NCBI GenBank assembly: GCA_964604195.1
Contig: CAZRXW010000015.1
Span: 1-23,143 of the forward strand
Direction: 5' to 3'
From: SSEF01 sp964604195
Lineage (GTDB): Bacteria > Patescibacteriota > Minisyncoccia > Moranbacterales > UBA1568
Length of the DNA: 23,143 nucleotides
The position numbers were made by a program, and so were the translations under genes. Below, in pieces: positions 1 through 7,030 of this stretch. Numbering within the stretch: the stretch's first letter is position 1; the number at the start of each line of letters is the position of its first letter. Under the pieces are notes generated by a model that was not told the DNA's origin, did not search any database, and saw only the letters and a program-made list of their open reading frames with translations.

Positions 1-62
1 AAACGAGATGTCTTTTGTTTCAAAGGAAATTGCAATTCAGATTAGAATTCAGGTGATAAATA

Positions 63-91
63 TTGACAAAAGATAGTATTTATATTTTAAT
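63..91 (+). promoter_or_regulatory. Sigma-70-type promoter
   Basis: TTGACA at 63-68 is a perfect -35 box. TTTAAT at 86-91 follows at exactly 17 nt and is an acceptable -10. It would transcribe the folded leader at about 98-300. Confidence 0.5.
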
Positions 92-228
92 ATTTTTTTC
101 TATACCAGGAAACCCCACCCGGAATGAGTCTCCTATCACAGAGGACGAATGGAGGGTGGAGATGAATGGAACGATTACGAGCTCATTCTGATGAGTGAAG
201 CTGTTACGCGAAGCGCCACACAAAGAAA

Positions 229-248
229 CCCCGGGCGCTAGCCCGGGG
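229..248 (+). repeat. 8-bp GC hairpin with GCTA loop
   Basis: CCCCGGGC (229-236) pairs perfectly with GCCCGGGG (241-248) across a GCTA loop. No T-run follows, so it is not a standard terminator. The sequence directly after it is AGGAGG (249-254), a perfect ribosome binding site for the 10-codon ORF at 260-292. The hairpin could therefore hide or expose that site (inference). Confidence 0.6.
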
Positions 249-259
249 AGGAGGTCGTT

Positions 260-292
260 ATGAGATTTTTGGTGGTTTCAGTTCTGTTTTGA
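260..292 (+). CDS. Possible 10-residue leader peptide
   Basis: The frame is ATG followed by nine codons and TGA, giving the hydrophobic peptide MRFLVVSVLF. Its support is a perfect AGGAGG at 249-254 with 5-nt spacing, unusual in this window where most genes lack such a site. It follows two other tiny frames in the same leader. It may be a translated leader, the stump of a lost gene, or chance. Confidence 0.2.
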   Translation: MRFLVVSVLF

Positions 293-385
293 ACAATGAT
301 CCCCATTAAATAATGAACATTTTTTGAAGTACACACGCAAAAAATACACAAGTTTTTGCCAGAAAGATGCTTCTTTTAAAATAGG

Positions 386-417
386 TTGTTAAAAAAAAGT
401 GAACTATGGTGTATACT
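386..417 (+). promoter_or_regulatory. Weak promoter before the 443 gene
   Basis: TATACT at 412-417 is a good -10 box. The only nearby -35-like hexamer is TTGTTA at 386-391, with a long 20-nt spacing. A start near 424 would give a leader of about 20 nt. Confidence 0.35.
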
Positions 418-442
418 GAAGGAGTTCATGTGTAACTGAGGT

Positions 443-1474
443 ATGAACTTCACTCTGAAAACAAAAATTTTCAACAAAAGCTTGTTTGTTTTTCTTTTCC
501 TTACGGTGTTTTCTTTTGGTTTTCTTGCTTTGGCAGATGAACAGGAGATGATTACTACTTTCCTTGATGACGCCGATCAGGATGGACTTTCGATAGAAGA
601 AGAGAAAGCCTATGGGACTGATCCATCCAATAAAGACACAGATGGGGATAGTTATTCCGATGGAGTAGAAATTGAAAGTGGGTATGATCCACTTAAACCA
701 GCGCCTGGTGATCGGATTGTCCCGGAGGTTATTACAGCCGAGGAAGGAACTGCCACTTCTGGTACAGCAGAAGGAAACACAGAAGTGGTGAATCTTACTG
801 AAATCGCGACCGAAGAACTCGCCAATATTGTTAATGAGAAACAGGATGTCAATCAGGAATTTACCAATGAAGATTTTAGTCAGGCGGTATCCAATGTTTT
901 GCAGCAAGCCAATCAAGAAGTAGAACTCCCAGAAGTGGATGTTGATAAGATCAAAATTAAGGAGTTGGAAGCTAAGCTTAGCGAGAGTGAGAAGGAAAAA
1001 CAACGGTATCAGGATACTGTCGAATACCTTACTACCATCGGATATATATTGGCGAGTAATTCACCGGTTACTATACGATCACAATCAGATGTGGGTGTAG
1101 TGGTTATGCAATCAATACAAAACATGACCATAGGTTTGGCGTCGGGAAATTATAAGAGTCTTGATGATCTGGCACAAAAGACCAAAAAAATTGTTGAGGA
1201 AATTGGAGATGTAAAAGTTCCAGAAACCATGCTGAGTACCCATGTAAAGGCACTCAAAATTTTGGGAATGTTAACGAATTTTGTGAATAAAATCAAAGGT
1301 ATAGATCCTACAGTTGATCCTTTGGGACAAATGTCCGAACTTGCTAAAATGCAGGGTGGCCTGATACAACTCCAGGGTTTTTATGGTGAAATTACACAAC
1401 AGTTAACTACCCTTGGTTTGAGTACTATGTCTCTAGAATTCTTGAATCCATCGATGTTAGCACCAACTCCTTAA
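443..1474 (+). CDS. Exported protein with TSP3-like calcium-binding repeats
   Basis: A secreted or surface protein of 343 residues, function unknown. Residues 1-31 form a signal peptide: a basic start, a long hydrophobic run, and a likely cut after ALA before DEQ. Residues 42-88 hold thrombospondin type 3-like acidic loops (DADQDGLSIEEE and DTDGDSYSDGVE), a pattern that binds calcium in known families. An acidic linker follows, then a probable coiled coil at about 168-195 and a mainly helical C-terminal half. A GGAG (421-424) lies too far upstream of the ATG to be a standard site; a 3-codon ORF (428-439) sits between. The next gene begins 2 nt after the stop, so the two are almost certainly co-transcribed and may act together outside the membrane. 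Confidence 0.8.
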   Translation: MNFTLKTKIFNKSLFVFLFLTVFSFGFLALADEQEMITTFLDDADQDGLSIEEEKAYGTDPSNKDTDGDSYSDGVEIESGYDPLKPAPGDRIVPEVITAEEGTATSGTAEGNTEVVNLTEIATEELANIVNEKQDVNQEFTNEDFSQAVSNVLQQANQEVELPEVDVDKIKIKELEAKLSESEKEKQRYQDTVEYLTTIGYILASNSPVTIRSQSDVGVVVMQSIQNMTIGLASGNYKSLDDLAQKTKKIVEEIGDVKVPETMLSTHVKALKILGMLTNFVNKIKGIDPTVDPLGQMSELAKMQGGLIQLQGFYGEITQQLTTLGLSTMSLEFLNPSMLAPTP

Positions 1475-1476
1475 GT

Positions 1477-2565
1477 ATGATGTGGCTTACCAAAAGACAT
1501 TCTATTCGTAAAGGGATAGCTACTGTGATGGTCTGTAGCTTGCTTGTAGTTGCAACACCAAGGCCTGTGTATGCTTGGGATGCTATTTTTGGATCTATTG
1601 CCAAACAAGCCTTTGAATTGCTTTGGAATGCTTTGGAAGGACTTCTTACGGGGATAGCAAAAAGATTGGCGGTTGAAATGGCGGTTCGTCAGGCCAACAA
1701 ACTTACTGGTAATGGCAATAAGAATGGCCCTTCGTTTATCACGGATTATAAACAATACATCTACGCGGCTGCTCTCGATGAAAGTATGGTGTTTGTAAAT
1801 AATTTTTTGACAGAGACTCTGGGGGGAAAGTATTCTGGTCTTGTCTATGTAGCAGCAACGGGTAATCTCCAGTCGCTCGGTCGGAGTTACATGAGTTACC
1901 TGGCGGCGGAGGCTAATGCTGGACTGCGGGATTCAAATCCATGTAGATATACCCTCGATCAATACTCCAATAGTCCGCTCACGTCACTCCAGGCGGGAGA
2001 TTGGAAGGTTTTTAACGCGCTGATATCAAATCCTTGTAATAATCCAACGGGATATACCAATGAGGTGAAAAAGGCTTTTCAGGAAGATCTCCAGCGTCGG
2101 GCAGAGTTGGCTCGAACCAAAGCTATTGCGAGTCAAGGATTTATTGGGGCTGAAAAAAATGGAGTGATTACAGCTCCGGGATCTATCCTCAAGGATTCTA
2201 TTTCCAAAGCTACCAATATGCCGATGGATTTGATAGCTCCAGCCGGTAGCTGGGGAGAAATATTATCAGCAGCTGCGGGGGCTTTTATGAATCAAGTGAT
2301 AACCAATCTGGTCCAGAATGGTTTTGAGAGTGTAGCTAAGAAAGTAGATCGGGAGCTTGGAAAGGTGGATAAAAAAGTAATGGAAGCTAGGAAGGAAATT
2401 GAAGGGTCTCTCGGACCAGGGGCTTATTTCCTCCGCAATAATATTCAACAAATCGGAAATACAGCTGCCCAAAACGTGCGCTTTGGAGGGTCTAATGGTC
2501 AACAAGCAGAAGTACAATTTAATGGTACACCAGGTGTTTGTGGAACTGGTGATCCTGCTTGTTAG
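1477..2565 (+). CDS. Exported protein of unknown function
   Basis: 362 residues with a clear signal peptide: basic MMWLTKRHSIRKG, a hydrophobic core, and a likely cut after VYA at about residue 33. The mature protein is rich in alanine and amphipathic helices. Four cysteines (two NPC motifs near residues 152 and 187, and a GVCGTGDPAC tail) could form two disulfides, which fits export. I do not recognise a family with certainty. Its helical, exported character is reminiscent of unnamed proteins beside type IV secretion-like genes in related genomes, but no VirB gene is in this window. It starts 2 nt after the preceding TSP3-type gene. It ends with TAG and only a weak A/T-rich hairpin follows. 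Confidence 0.75.
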   Translation: MMWLTKRHSIRKGIATVMVCSLLVVATPRPVYAWDAIFGSIAKQAFELLWNALEGLLTGIAKRLAVEMAVRQANKLTGNGNKNGPSFITDYKQYIYAAALDESMVFVNNFLTETLGGKYSGLVYVAATGNLQSLGRSYMSYLAAEANAGLRDSNPCRYTLDQYSNSPLTSLQAGDWKVFNALISNPCNNPTGYTNEVKKAFQEDLQRRAELARTKAIASQGFIGAEKNGVITAPGSILKDSISKATNMPMDLIAPAGSWGEILSAAAGAFMNQVITNLVQNGFESVAKKVDRELGKVDKKVMEARKEIEGSLGPGAYFLRNNIQQIGNTAAQNVRFGGSNGQQAEVQFNGTPGVCGTGDPAC

Positions 2566-2635
2566 GAAAAAAATAGACGTTTTTTGTGAGCGATGAGGTT
2601 TCACTTATTGGATGGACAGAGAATCAGTGACCTTC

Positions 2636-2765
2636 ATCCCGCACCAAATGCCTTTTTGTTGAGTGTGGGTCTGCCCAGATTCGAACTGGGGACCTCTACA
2701 ATGTCAATGTAGCGCTCTAACCAACTGAGCTACAGACCCAAATTTTAAGGCATTTGGTGCGGGAT
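2636..2765. repeat. 19-bp perfect inverted repeat flanking tRNA-Val
   Basis: The left arm at 2636-2654 (ATCCCGCACCAAATGCCTT) is the exact reverse complement of the right arm at 2747-2765. The arms enclose the whole tRNA-Val gene with about 11 nt on one side and 7 on the other. In the minus-strand transcript the tRNA would sit at the top of a 19-bp stem. Both outer edges abut sequence that looks like halves of another tRNA. Confidence 0.85.
2666..2739 (-). tRNA. tRNA-Val (anticodon GAC)
   Basis: On the minus strand the cloverleaf is complete. Acceptor GGGTCTG pairs with CAGACCC, D-stem GCTC with GAGC, and anticodon stem CTACA with TGTAG around loop TTGACAT, giving anticodon GAC. T-stem CCCAG pairs with CTGGG around TTCGAAT. 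The discriminator is A. The 3' CCA is not encoded (ACAC follows), so it must be added by nucleotidyltransferase. Confidence 0.95.
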
Positions 2766-2799
2766 CAATGTGACGCTCTAGCCAACTGAGCTAATCGTC
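2766..2799 (-). pseudogene. 5' half of a broken tRNA
   Basis: The minus strand reads GACGATT, a perfect D-arm (AGCTCAGTTGGCTAGAGC), then GTCACATTG, and stops at the anticodon loop where the inverted repeat begins. No matching acceptor 3' strand (AATCGTC) is found beyond the other repeat arm. That flank reads GAAGGTCACTGATTC, which resembles a variable loop and start of a T-arm. It is best read as a tRNA relic interrupted in the anticodon loop. Confidence 0.55.
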
Positions 2800-2846
2800 T
2801 TTTTCTAAAAACTAACGAGAAACATCGTAGAGAGACAGATTCTTTT

Positions 2847-3752
2847 TTATGCTAGGGGAGTGCTAGTAACATTCTTTTTTTTCTCGAGCATTTCTTCGAC
2901 ACCAGGTGTTTTGACTTTTGGTGCCGCAGCAAGAGCATGAAAGAAAAGGAGACGGAGACTTTCTTTGATGAGAATACTGATACCAAAAATACTCCCAACA
3001 CCGAGCCATTCAAAACCTTTCCGTAACCAGTAAATTTCTACGAAGTCACTAGCGATGATAGCGAAATTTATGGGAAATGTAAAGAGAAGGGAGAGAAGTA
3101 CGAGAAAGAGGCTAAAGAGGAGTGTTAGGAATGCATGTTTCTTAAAAAGATGCAGTGCGAGTTCTAGAGCGGATCGTAACCTTGCGTGAGCTAGGAGGGT
3201 GTACAGGAGGGTGAATTCCTTAAGAATAAAGAATATGGCAGCTATTACTAAGAGAAGAATGAGGCCAAGTTCAGTAATTATCGGAACAACACTTTGGTTA
3301 AAACGGAGGGCAAGAACAATAGGTAGGCTGATGGCAACTAAAAGGAGAGCGACACCGAGCCAGTACATCGCATCGTATTTTAGGGTAATAAGAGCAGACC
3401 GAAAATATTTCTTAGAAGAAATGGAATAAGAAGTCTTCTCATCTGTATTTTGGTGTATGGCCTCTTCGAGTGTGAGGAAATATGGTCCCCGTAAGAGGGA
3501 ATGCAGGATACTCAGGAAGATCAAAGATCCTAATATCCACATGAGAGTGGAAAAATCTTGCTCAATTTTGGTGAAGAGGATTGACCAGTCTGTTGTTTCC
3601 TCATGGGTAAGTGTAGGGAGATATTTGCCTATCTTTGTGGAAAGGGTAGCAATGATACCAAAGGGGACTCCAAACCAAAGAAGACGTCGGTGATGTCTAA
3701 ATAAACCAACCGTCTGCTGTAAGAGGGCAATAAATGAAACAGGAGCACGCAT
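2847..3752 (-). CDS. Six-segment integral membrane protein
   Basis: 301 residues, function unknown. About six hydrophobic segments are visible (near residues 24-42, 66-85, 127-150, 157-185, 210-233 and 247-270), separated by short charged loops. The N-terminus carries a basic RHHRRL patch and the C-terminus a short lysine-rich tail, so both ends are probably cytoplasmic. No catalytic motif is visible. The ATG lies 5 nt after the ftsH stop, so the gene is very likely co-transcribed with ftsH. It could be a partner or substrate of that membrane protease, or only an operon passenger. Confidence 0.75.
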   Translation of the reverse strand: MRAPVSFIALLQQTVGLFRHHRRLLWFGVPFGIIATLSTKIGKYLPTLTHEETTDWSILFTKIEQDFSTLMWILGSLIFLSILHSLLRGPYFLTLEEAIHQNTDEKTSYSISSKKYFRSALITLKYDAMYWLGVALLLVAISLPIVLALRFNQSVVPIITELGLILLLVIAAIFFILKEFTLLYTLLAHARLRSALELALHLFKKHAFLTLLFSLFLVLLSLLFTFPINFAIIASDFVEIYWLRKGFEWLGVGSIFGISILIKESLRLLFFHALAAAPKVKTPGVEEMLEKKKNVTSTPLA

Positions 3753-3757
3753 AGATC

Positions 3758-5617
3758 TTATTGGGCTGGGGAGGTTTCACTCTGAGACATTGGAGGGAGC
3801 GTCTCATCTCGGACAAGCTTATCAAACTCATCCTTCTCCAAAGTTTCTCGTTCAAGAAGGGTATTGGCAATGTTATCGAGAACGTTTCTTTTTTCAGTGA
3901 GAATTTGAGTGGCTTTTTGGAAGGCTTCATCAATGAGTTTCGAAACCTCAGCATCAATAGCACGAGCGGTTTCCTCAGAATAATCACGGTTTTCATGCAT
4001 TTCTCGGCCCAAGAAAACAAGCTCCTCTTTTTTGCCAAAGGTCCGTGCTCCAAGACTACTCATTCCATAGCGGGTGACCATATTGCGAGCCATTTGTGTC
4101 GCTCTTTCGAGGTCATTGGACGGTCCGGTGGTTAAGTCACCAAAGATAAGTTTTTCACTAGCGTAGCCACCAAGTAATACAGCTAACTCGTCAAGGAAGT
4201 GACTCTTTGTATGGAGCATCTTGTCTTCACTTGGAACAGCCAAGGTATAGCCACCGGCATGACCACGCGAGATGATAGATACTTTTTGAACAGGATCGGC
4301 ATGAGGGAGGCTAGCACCAACAAGAGCGTGACCACCCTCGTGATAAGCGACAACTTTCTTTTCCTGAGGATTAATGGCACGACTTTTACGCTCTGGTCCG
4401 AGAATAACTTTCTCAATAGATTCAGCAAGTTCCTGCATGCGGATCACTTTTTGATCTCGGCGAGTAGCAAGAATAGCACCCTCATTGACGAGGTTGGCAA
4501 GATCAGCGCCGGAAAATCCAGGAGTTCGCTCAGCTAGACGACGCAGATTAACGTCATCAGCTAGTGGTTTACCTTTGACGTGAATTTTGAGAATAGCCTC
4601 TCGCTCATTGATATCCGGGAGATCCATGGTAACGCGCCTGTCAAAACGACCAGGACGAAGGAGGGCCGGATCAAGTACATCGGGACGGTTGGTAGAGGCG
4701 ATAACGATAACGCTTTGCTCTGTCTCAAAACCATCCATTTCTACGAGAATTTGATTAAGAGTTTGTTCTCGTTCATCATGTCCACCACCCAGCCCTGCTC
4801 CACGATGACGACCCACTGCATCAATCTCGTCAATAAAGACAATAGCAGGAGCATTTTTCTTTGCTTGTTTGAAGAGGTCTCGTACACGAGAGGCTCCTAC
4901 ACCGACAAACATTTCTACGAATTCTGAACCGCTAATGTTGAAAAATGGTACTCCAGCTTCTCCAGCCACTGCTTTAGCCATAAGGGTTTTTCCAGTTCCT
5001 GGAGGGCCCAACAGGAGTACTCCCTTTGGAATTTTGGCTCCCATAGCGAGGAATTTTTTTGGTTGGCGGAGGAACTCAACTACCTCAGTGAGTTCCCGCT
5101 TGGTTTCTTCGGCACCGGCGACGTCTTTGAAGGTAATGCGTTTCTTCTTATCCTTTGGATCAAGCATACGGGCGCGACTCGAACCGAATGAGAGCGCCTG
5201 GGCGTTCCCGCGTTGTGCCTGATGCATCATAAACCAGATAAAACCAGAGATAAGGAGAAAGGGGAGTAAGAAGGGGAGAATAGCTGCGGCCCAGAAGCCA
5301 AATCCAGACTCTTTCTTTACCGTTACTTCTATCTGCTTCAGCTTTTCTTTATCGACAGCATAATTACTAAGAGTTTCCGTGAGTGAACTCTCAGACTCCT
5401 TGCTGGCCTTAGCCTTACTACCGTCATTTTTTTCAATACTCAGCCCATTTCCCTCGACAGTAATCGATTTGACAGTGCCATTATTGATTTCGGCAACCAA
5501 ATCAGAAAGACCAATATCAGCAGGTTTTTTTTCTGGTGAAGAGTAGAGGATCATGATCCCGGAAAGGGCAAGAAACAGAAACACTACAAAACCGATATTT
5601 TTCATGAATTTATCCAT
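3758..5617 (-). CDS. ftsH: ATP-dependent zinc metalloprotease FtsH
   Basis: A membrane-anchored AAA+ protease that extracts and degrades misfolded or short-lived membrane and cytoplasmic proteins, working as a hexamer. 619 residues, normal length. Two membrane segments (about 8-26 and 108-131) bracket a small periplasmic domain. The AAA module has Walker A GPPGTGKT at 204-211, Walker B IVFIDEID ending at 266, and the second region of homology ending in RPGRFDRR at about 321-328. The protease zinc site is HEGGH at 426-430, where HEAGH is more common but both histidines and the glutamate are kept. The third ligand is probably D502 in GPSNDLERAT. The start is ATG preceded by pyrimidine-rich TTCTCCT, not a Shine-Dalgarno site. 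It is followed at 5 nt by a membrane protein gene. Confidence 0.97.
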   Translation of the reverse strand: MDKFMKNIGFVVFLFLALSGIMILYSSPEKKPADIGLSDLVAEINNGTVKSITVEGNGLSIEKNDGSKAKASKESESSLTETLSNYAVDKEKLKQIEVTVKKESGFGFWAAAILPFLLPFLLISGFIWFMMHQAQRGNAQALSFGSSRARMLDPKDKKKRITFKDVAGAEETKRELTEVVEFLRQPKKFLAMGAKIPKGVLLLGPPGTGKTLMAKAVAGEAGVPFFNISGSEFVEMFVGVGASRVRDLFKQAKKNAPAIVFIDEIDAVGRHRGAGLGGGHDEREQTLNQILVEMDGFETEQSVIVIASTNRPDVLDPALLRPGRFDRRVTMDLPDINEREAILKIHVKGKPLADDVNLRRLAERTPGFSGADLANLVNEGAILATRRDQKVIRMQELAESIEKVILGPERKSRAINPQEKKVVAYHEGGHALVGASLPHADPVQKVSIISRGHAGGYTLAVPSEDKMLHTKSHFLDELAVLLGGYASEKLIFGDLTTGPSNDLERATQMARNMVTRYGMSSLGARTFGKKEELVFLGREMHENRDYSEETARAIDAEVSKLIDEAFQKATQILTEKRNVLDNIANTLLERETLEKDEFDKLVRDETLPPMSQSETSPAQ

Positions 5618-5699
5618 AGGAGAAGTACGAAATGTAGTAAATTTTGAAAATTATTTATAAACGAGTCATGCCCAAGAGTAGCATGAAAAAGTCTGTTTT

Positions 5700-6425
5700 T
5701 CAACTGTTTTTATTTAGAGAAATCAACTGACTTTTTTCACCCAAAATAAGGGCTGTTTTTGCCAAAGTGTCTACTATGCGAGGATTGAATGTTTCCAAGA
5801 GGGGAATGAGTTCATGACGGACTCTGTTTCGTGTGAATTGGGGGGAAAAGTTACTTTTGTCAATTCGGAAGGGGATACATTCAACCTTCAGAAATGTCTC
5901 AATATCCGTTCTCGTAAAGGCGATGAGTGGCCTCACAAGTGAGGATGATTGGCGCTGAAAAGGAGAAAGTCCAAGGGTACCGGCTCCACGGATGAGATTA
6001 AGGAGGAATGTTTCGGCGAGGTCATTTTTGGTATGTCCAGTCACGATCACGTCAAAACCAAGCTTTTTACGAAGTCTCTCAAACCAAGCGTAACGAATCG
6101 TGCGTAGGGTAGCTTCGATATTCTTTTTCGGCTTGGTGCGAGAATGTAGGACCGAATAGGGGAGGCTATTCTGTTTACAAAAATCACGAACGAGTTTCTC
6201 GTCTCTATCAGAATCACGGCCACGGAGTCCATAGTTTACATGGGCTACATGGAGAGAGAAGGCATGTTTGGATTGAAGCCTCCTGAGTACAGCGAGTAAA
6301 GTCATACTGTCTGGCCCTCCGGAAACAGCTACCAAGATCTTTGATTCTCGAGGGACAAGGTTGTTTTTGGCAAGATAATGCTGAAAACGGCGAATGAAAA
6401 CAAGTCCTTGGTAACTCGTAGCCAA
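5700..6425 (-). CDS. tilS: tRNA(Ile)-lysidine synthase TilS, short form
   Basis: It uses ATP and lysine to convert C34 of the CAU-anticodon tRNA-Ile to lysidine, so that the tRNA reads AUA. The N-type PP-loop SGGPDS is at residues 35-40. Downstream are GLRGRDSDRDE, TGHTKNDLAETFLLNLIRGAG, and the RNRVRHELIPLLETFNP block typical of the family. The protein stops just after this catalytic region (about 241 residues, against about 430 in E. coli), so the C-terminal tRNA-binding domains are absent, as in other compact TilS proteins. I chose the TTG at 6425, one base after the gmk stop. In-frame ATGs at 6515 and 6497 would overlap gmk by 70-90 nt and add only a Lys/Ser-rich tail that lies in antiphase to gmk coding sequence. 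Translational coupling to gmk is likely. Confidence 0.9.
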   Translation of the reverse strand: MATSYQGLVFIRRFQHYLAKNNLVPRESKILVAVSGGPDSMTLLAVLRRLQSKHAFSLHVAHVNYGLRGRDSDRDEKLVRDFCKQNSLPYSVLHSRTKPKKNIEATLRTIRYAWFERLRKKLGFDVIVTGHTKNDLAETFLLNLIRGAGTLGLSPFQRQSSSLVRPLIAFTRTDIETFLKVECIPFRIDKSNFSPQFTRNRVRHELIPLLETFNPRIVDTLAKTALILGEKSQLISLNKNS

Positions 6426-6426
6426 T

Positions 6427-6987
6427 TTAACACGCGAGACGCTCTTCGATGATCGTTTTGACTTGAGTGATCGTTTTGTCGAGCTTTCCTTCTTCATTTT
6501 CGATTTGGTAGTCATAAATATCTAGGTGTTGAAAAAACTCTTGGGTATATTTCATGCGTGAACGCATGAATTCTTCGGAAGGGTTGTCACGTTTACGGAT
6601 GCGGGTCTCGAGTACAGAAAGAGGTGCTGATATGAGAATAGAGATAATATCTGGGAATATCCTTTTGGCAGTTTCTGTCCCGCGCCAATCCATCTTCCAA
6701 ATCCCAATCCTTCCACTTTTTTCCACACGTTGAATTTCTTCGTGTGTGACCCCGTAATACTGATCATTGTAGGTCTGGGCGTATTCGAGGAACTTTCCTG
6801 ATCGAATATCGTGTTCAAATTGGTCAAAAGGTACGAAATAGTAGGGATTGCCCTCGCGTTCTCCCGAGCGTTTTGGGCGCGTTGTGGAAGTCACCACAAC
6901 TTCAATGGGGAGCAGCTTTTTGAGTCCATCAATGACTGAATCCTGACCAGCTCCTGAGGGTCCAGAAATAATAAAAATATTCTTCAT
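6427..6987 (-). CDS. gmk: Guanylate kinase with altered P-loop
   Basis: It phosphorylates GMP to GDP with ATP. 186 residues, near the usual 190-210. The GMP-binding region is intact (STTRPKRSGEREGNPYYFV, residues 34-52), as is the lid-type RIRKRDNPSEEFMRSRM. The Walker A loop reads GPSGAGQDSV, with Q15 where the family has the catalytic lysine of GxxxxGK[ST]. The usual DIDxQG block is KMDWRG. Upstream in-frame codons to 7209 overlap rpsA and lack family similarity, so the ATG at 6987 is taken as the start. No Shine-Dalgarno site is seen. It lies between rpsA and tilS on the same strand. If inactive as a GMP kinase it would still be a P-loop relative; most likely it is a clade-specific active variant (inference). 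Confidence 0.88.
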   Translation of the reverse strand: MKNIFIISGPSGAGQDSVIDGLKKLLPIEVVVTSTTRPKRSGEREGNPYYFVPFDQFEHDIRSGKFLEYAQTYNDQYYGVTHEEIQRVEKSGRIGIWKMDWRGTETAKRIFPDIISILISAPLSVLETRIRKRDNPSEEFMRSRMKYTQEFFQHLDIYDYQIENEEGKLDKTITQVKTIIEERLAC

Positions 6988-7002
6988 ATTATTTAGCAAA
7001 AC

Positions 7003-7019
7003 GCCCCCGCAGGGAGGGC
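7003..7019 (-). terminator. Hairpin between rpsA and gmk
   Basis: On the minus strand GCCCTC pairs with GGGGGC (one U-G pair) around a CCTGC loop, followed by GTTTTG. The T-run is short, so it may be a partial terminator or attenuator lowering gmk expression relative to rpsA, or a 3'-end stabiliser. Confidence 0.4.
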
Positions 7020-7030
7020 ATTTTGACGCG

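Larger units (their letters stand above)
1..442. other. Gene-free leader region with hairpins and tiny ORFs
   Basis: No long reading frame is convincing here. A consensus-like promoter at 63-91 would start a transcript near position 98. Downstream lie a CCACCC/GGGTGG pairing (115-120 with 154-159) enclosing an imperfect hairpin, a CTCAT/ATGAG hairpin near 183-195, and an 8-bp GC stem at 229-248. Three tiny frames follow one another: 162-191 (9 codons plus stop), 191-241 (16 codons plus stop, its ATG overlapping the previous TGA) and 260-292 (10 codons plus stop). The last has a perfect AGGAGG five bases before its ATG. Positions 300-400 are AT-rich with nothing recognisable. A small structured RNA or leader-peptide region is possible; neither is proven. 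Confidence 0.45.

Noticed and set aside
2..76. Open frame of 24 codons at the left edge ending in TAG, possibly the tail of an upstream gene.
   Set aside because: No recognisable protein pattern, and its end overlaps the promoter at 63-91; too short to judge.
183..217. CTGATGA...CGAAG resembles a hammerhead ribozyme core.
   Set aside because: The GAAA box is GAAG, stem II has only about three pairs, and no matching stem I/III with a cleavage site is found.
6427..6515. Upstream ATG starts for tilS at 6515 and 6497.
   Set aside because: They overlap gmk coding sequence by 70-90 nt and add only a Lys/Ser-rich tail not expected in TilS; the TTG just after the gmk stop fits better.
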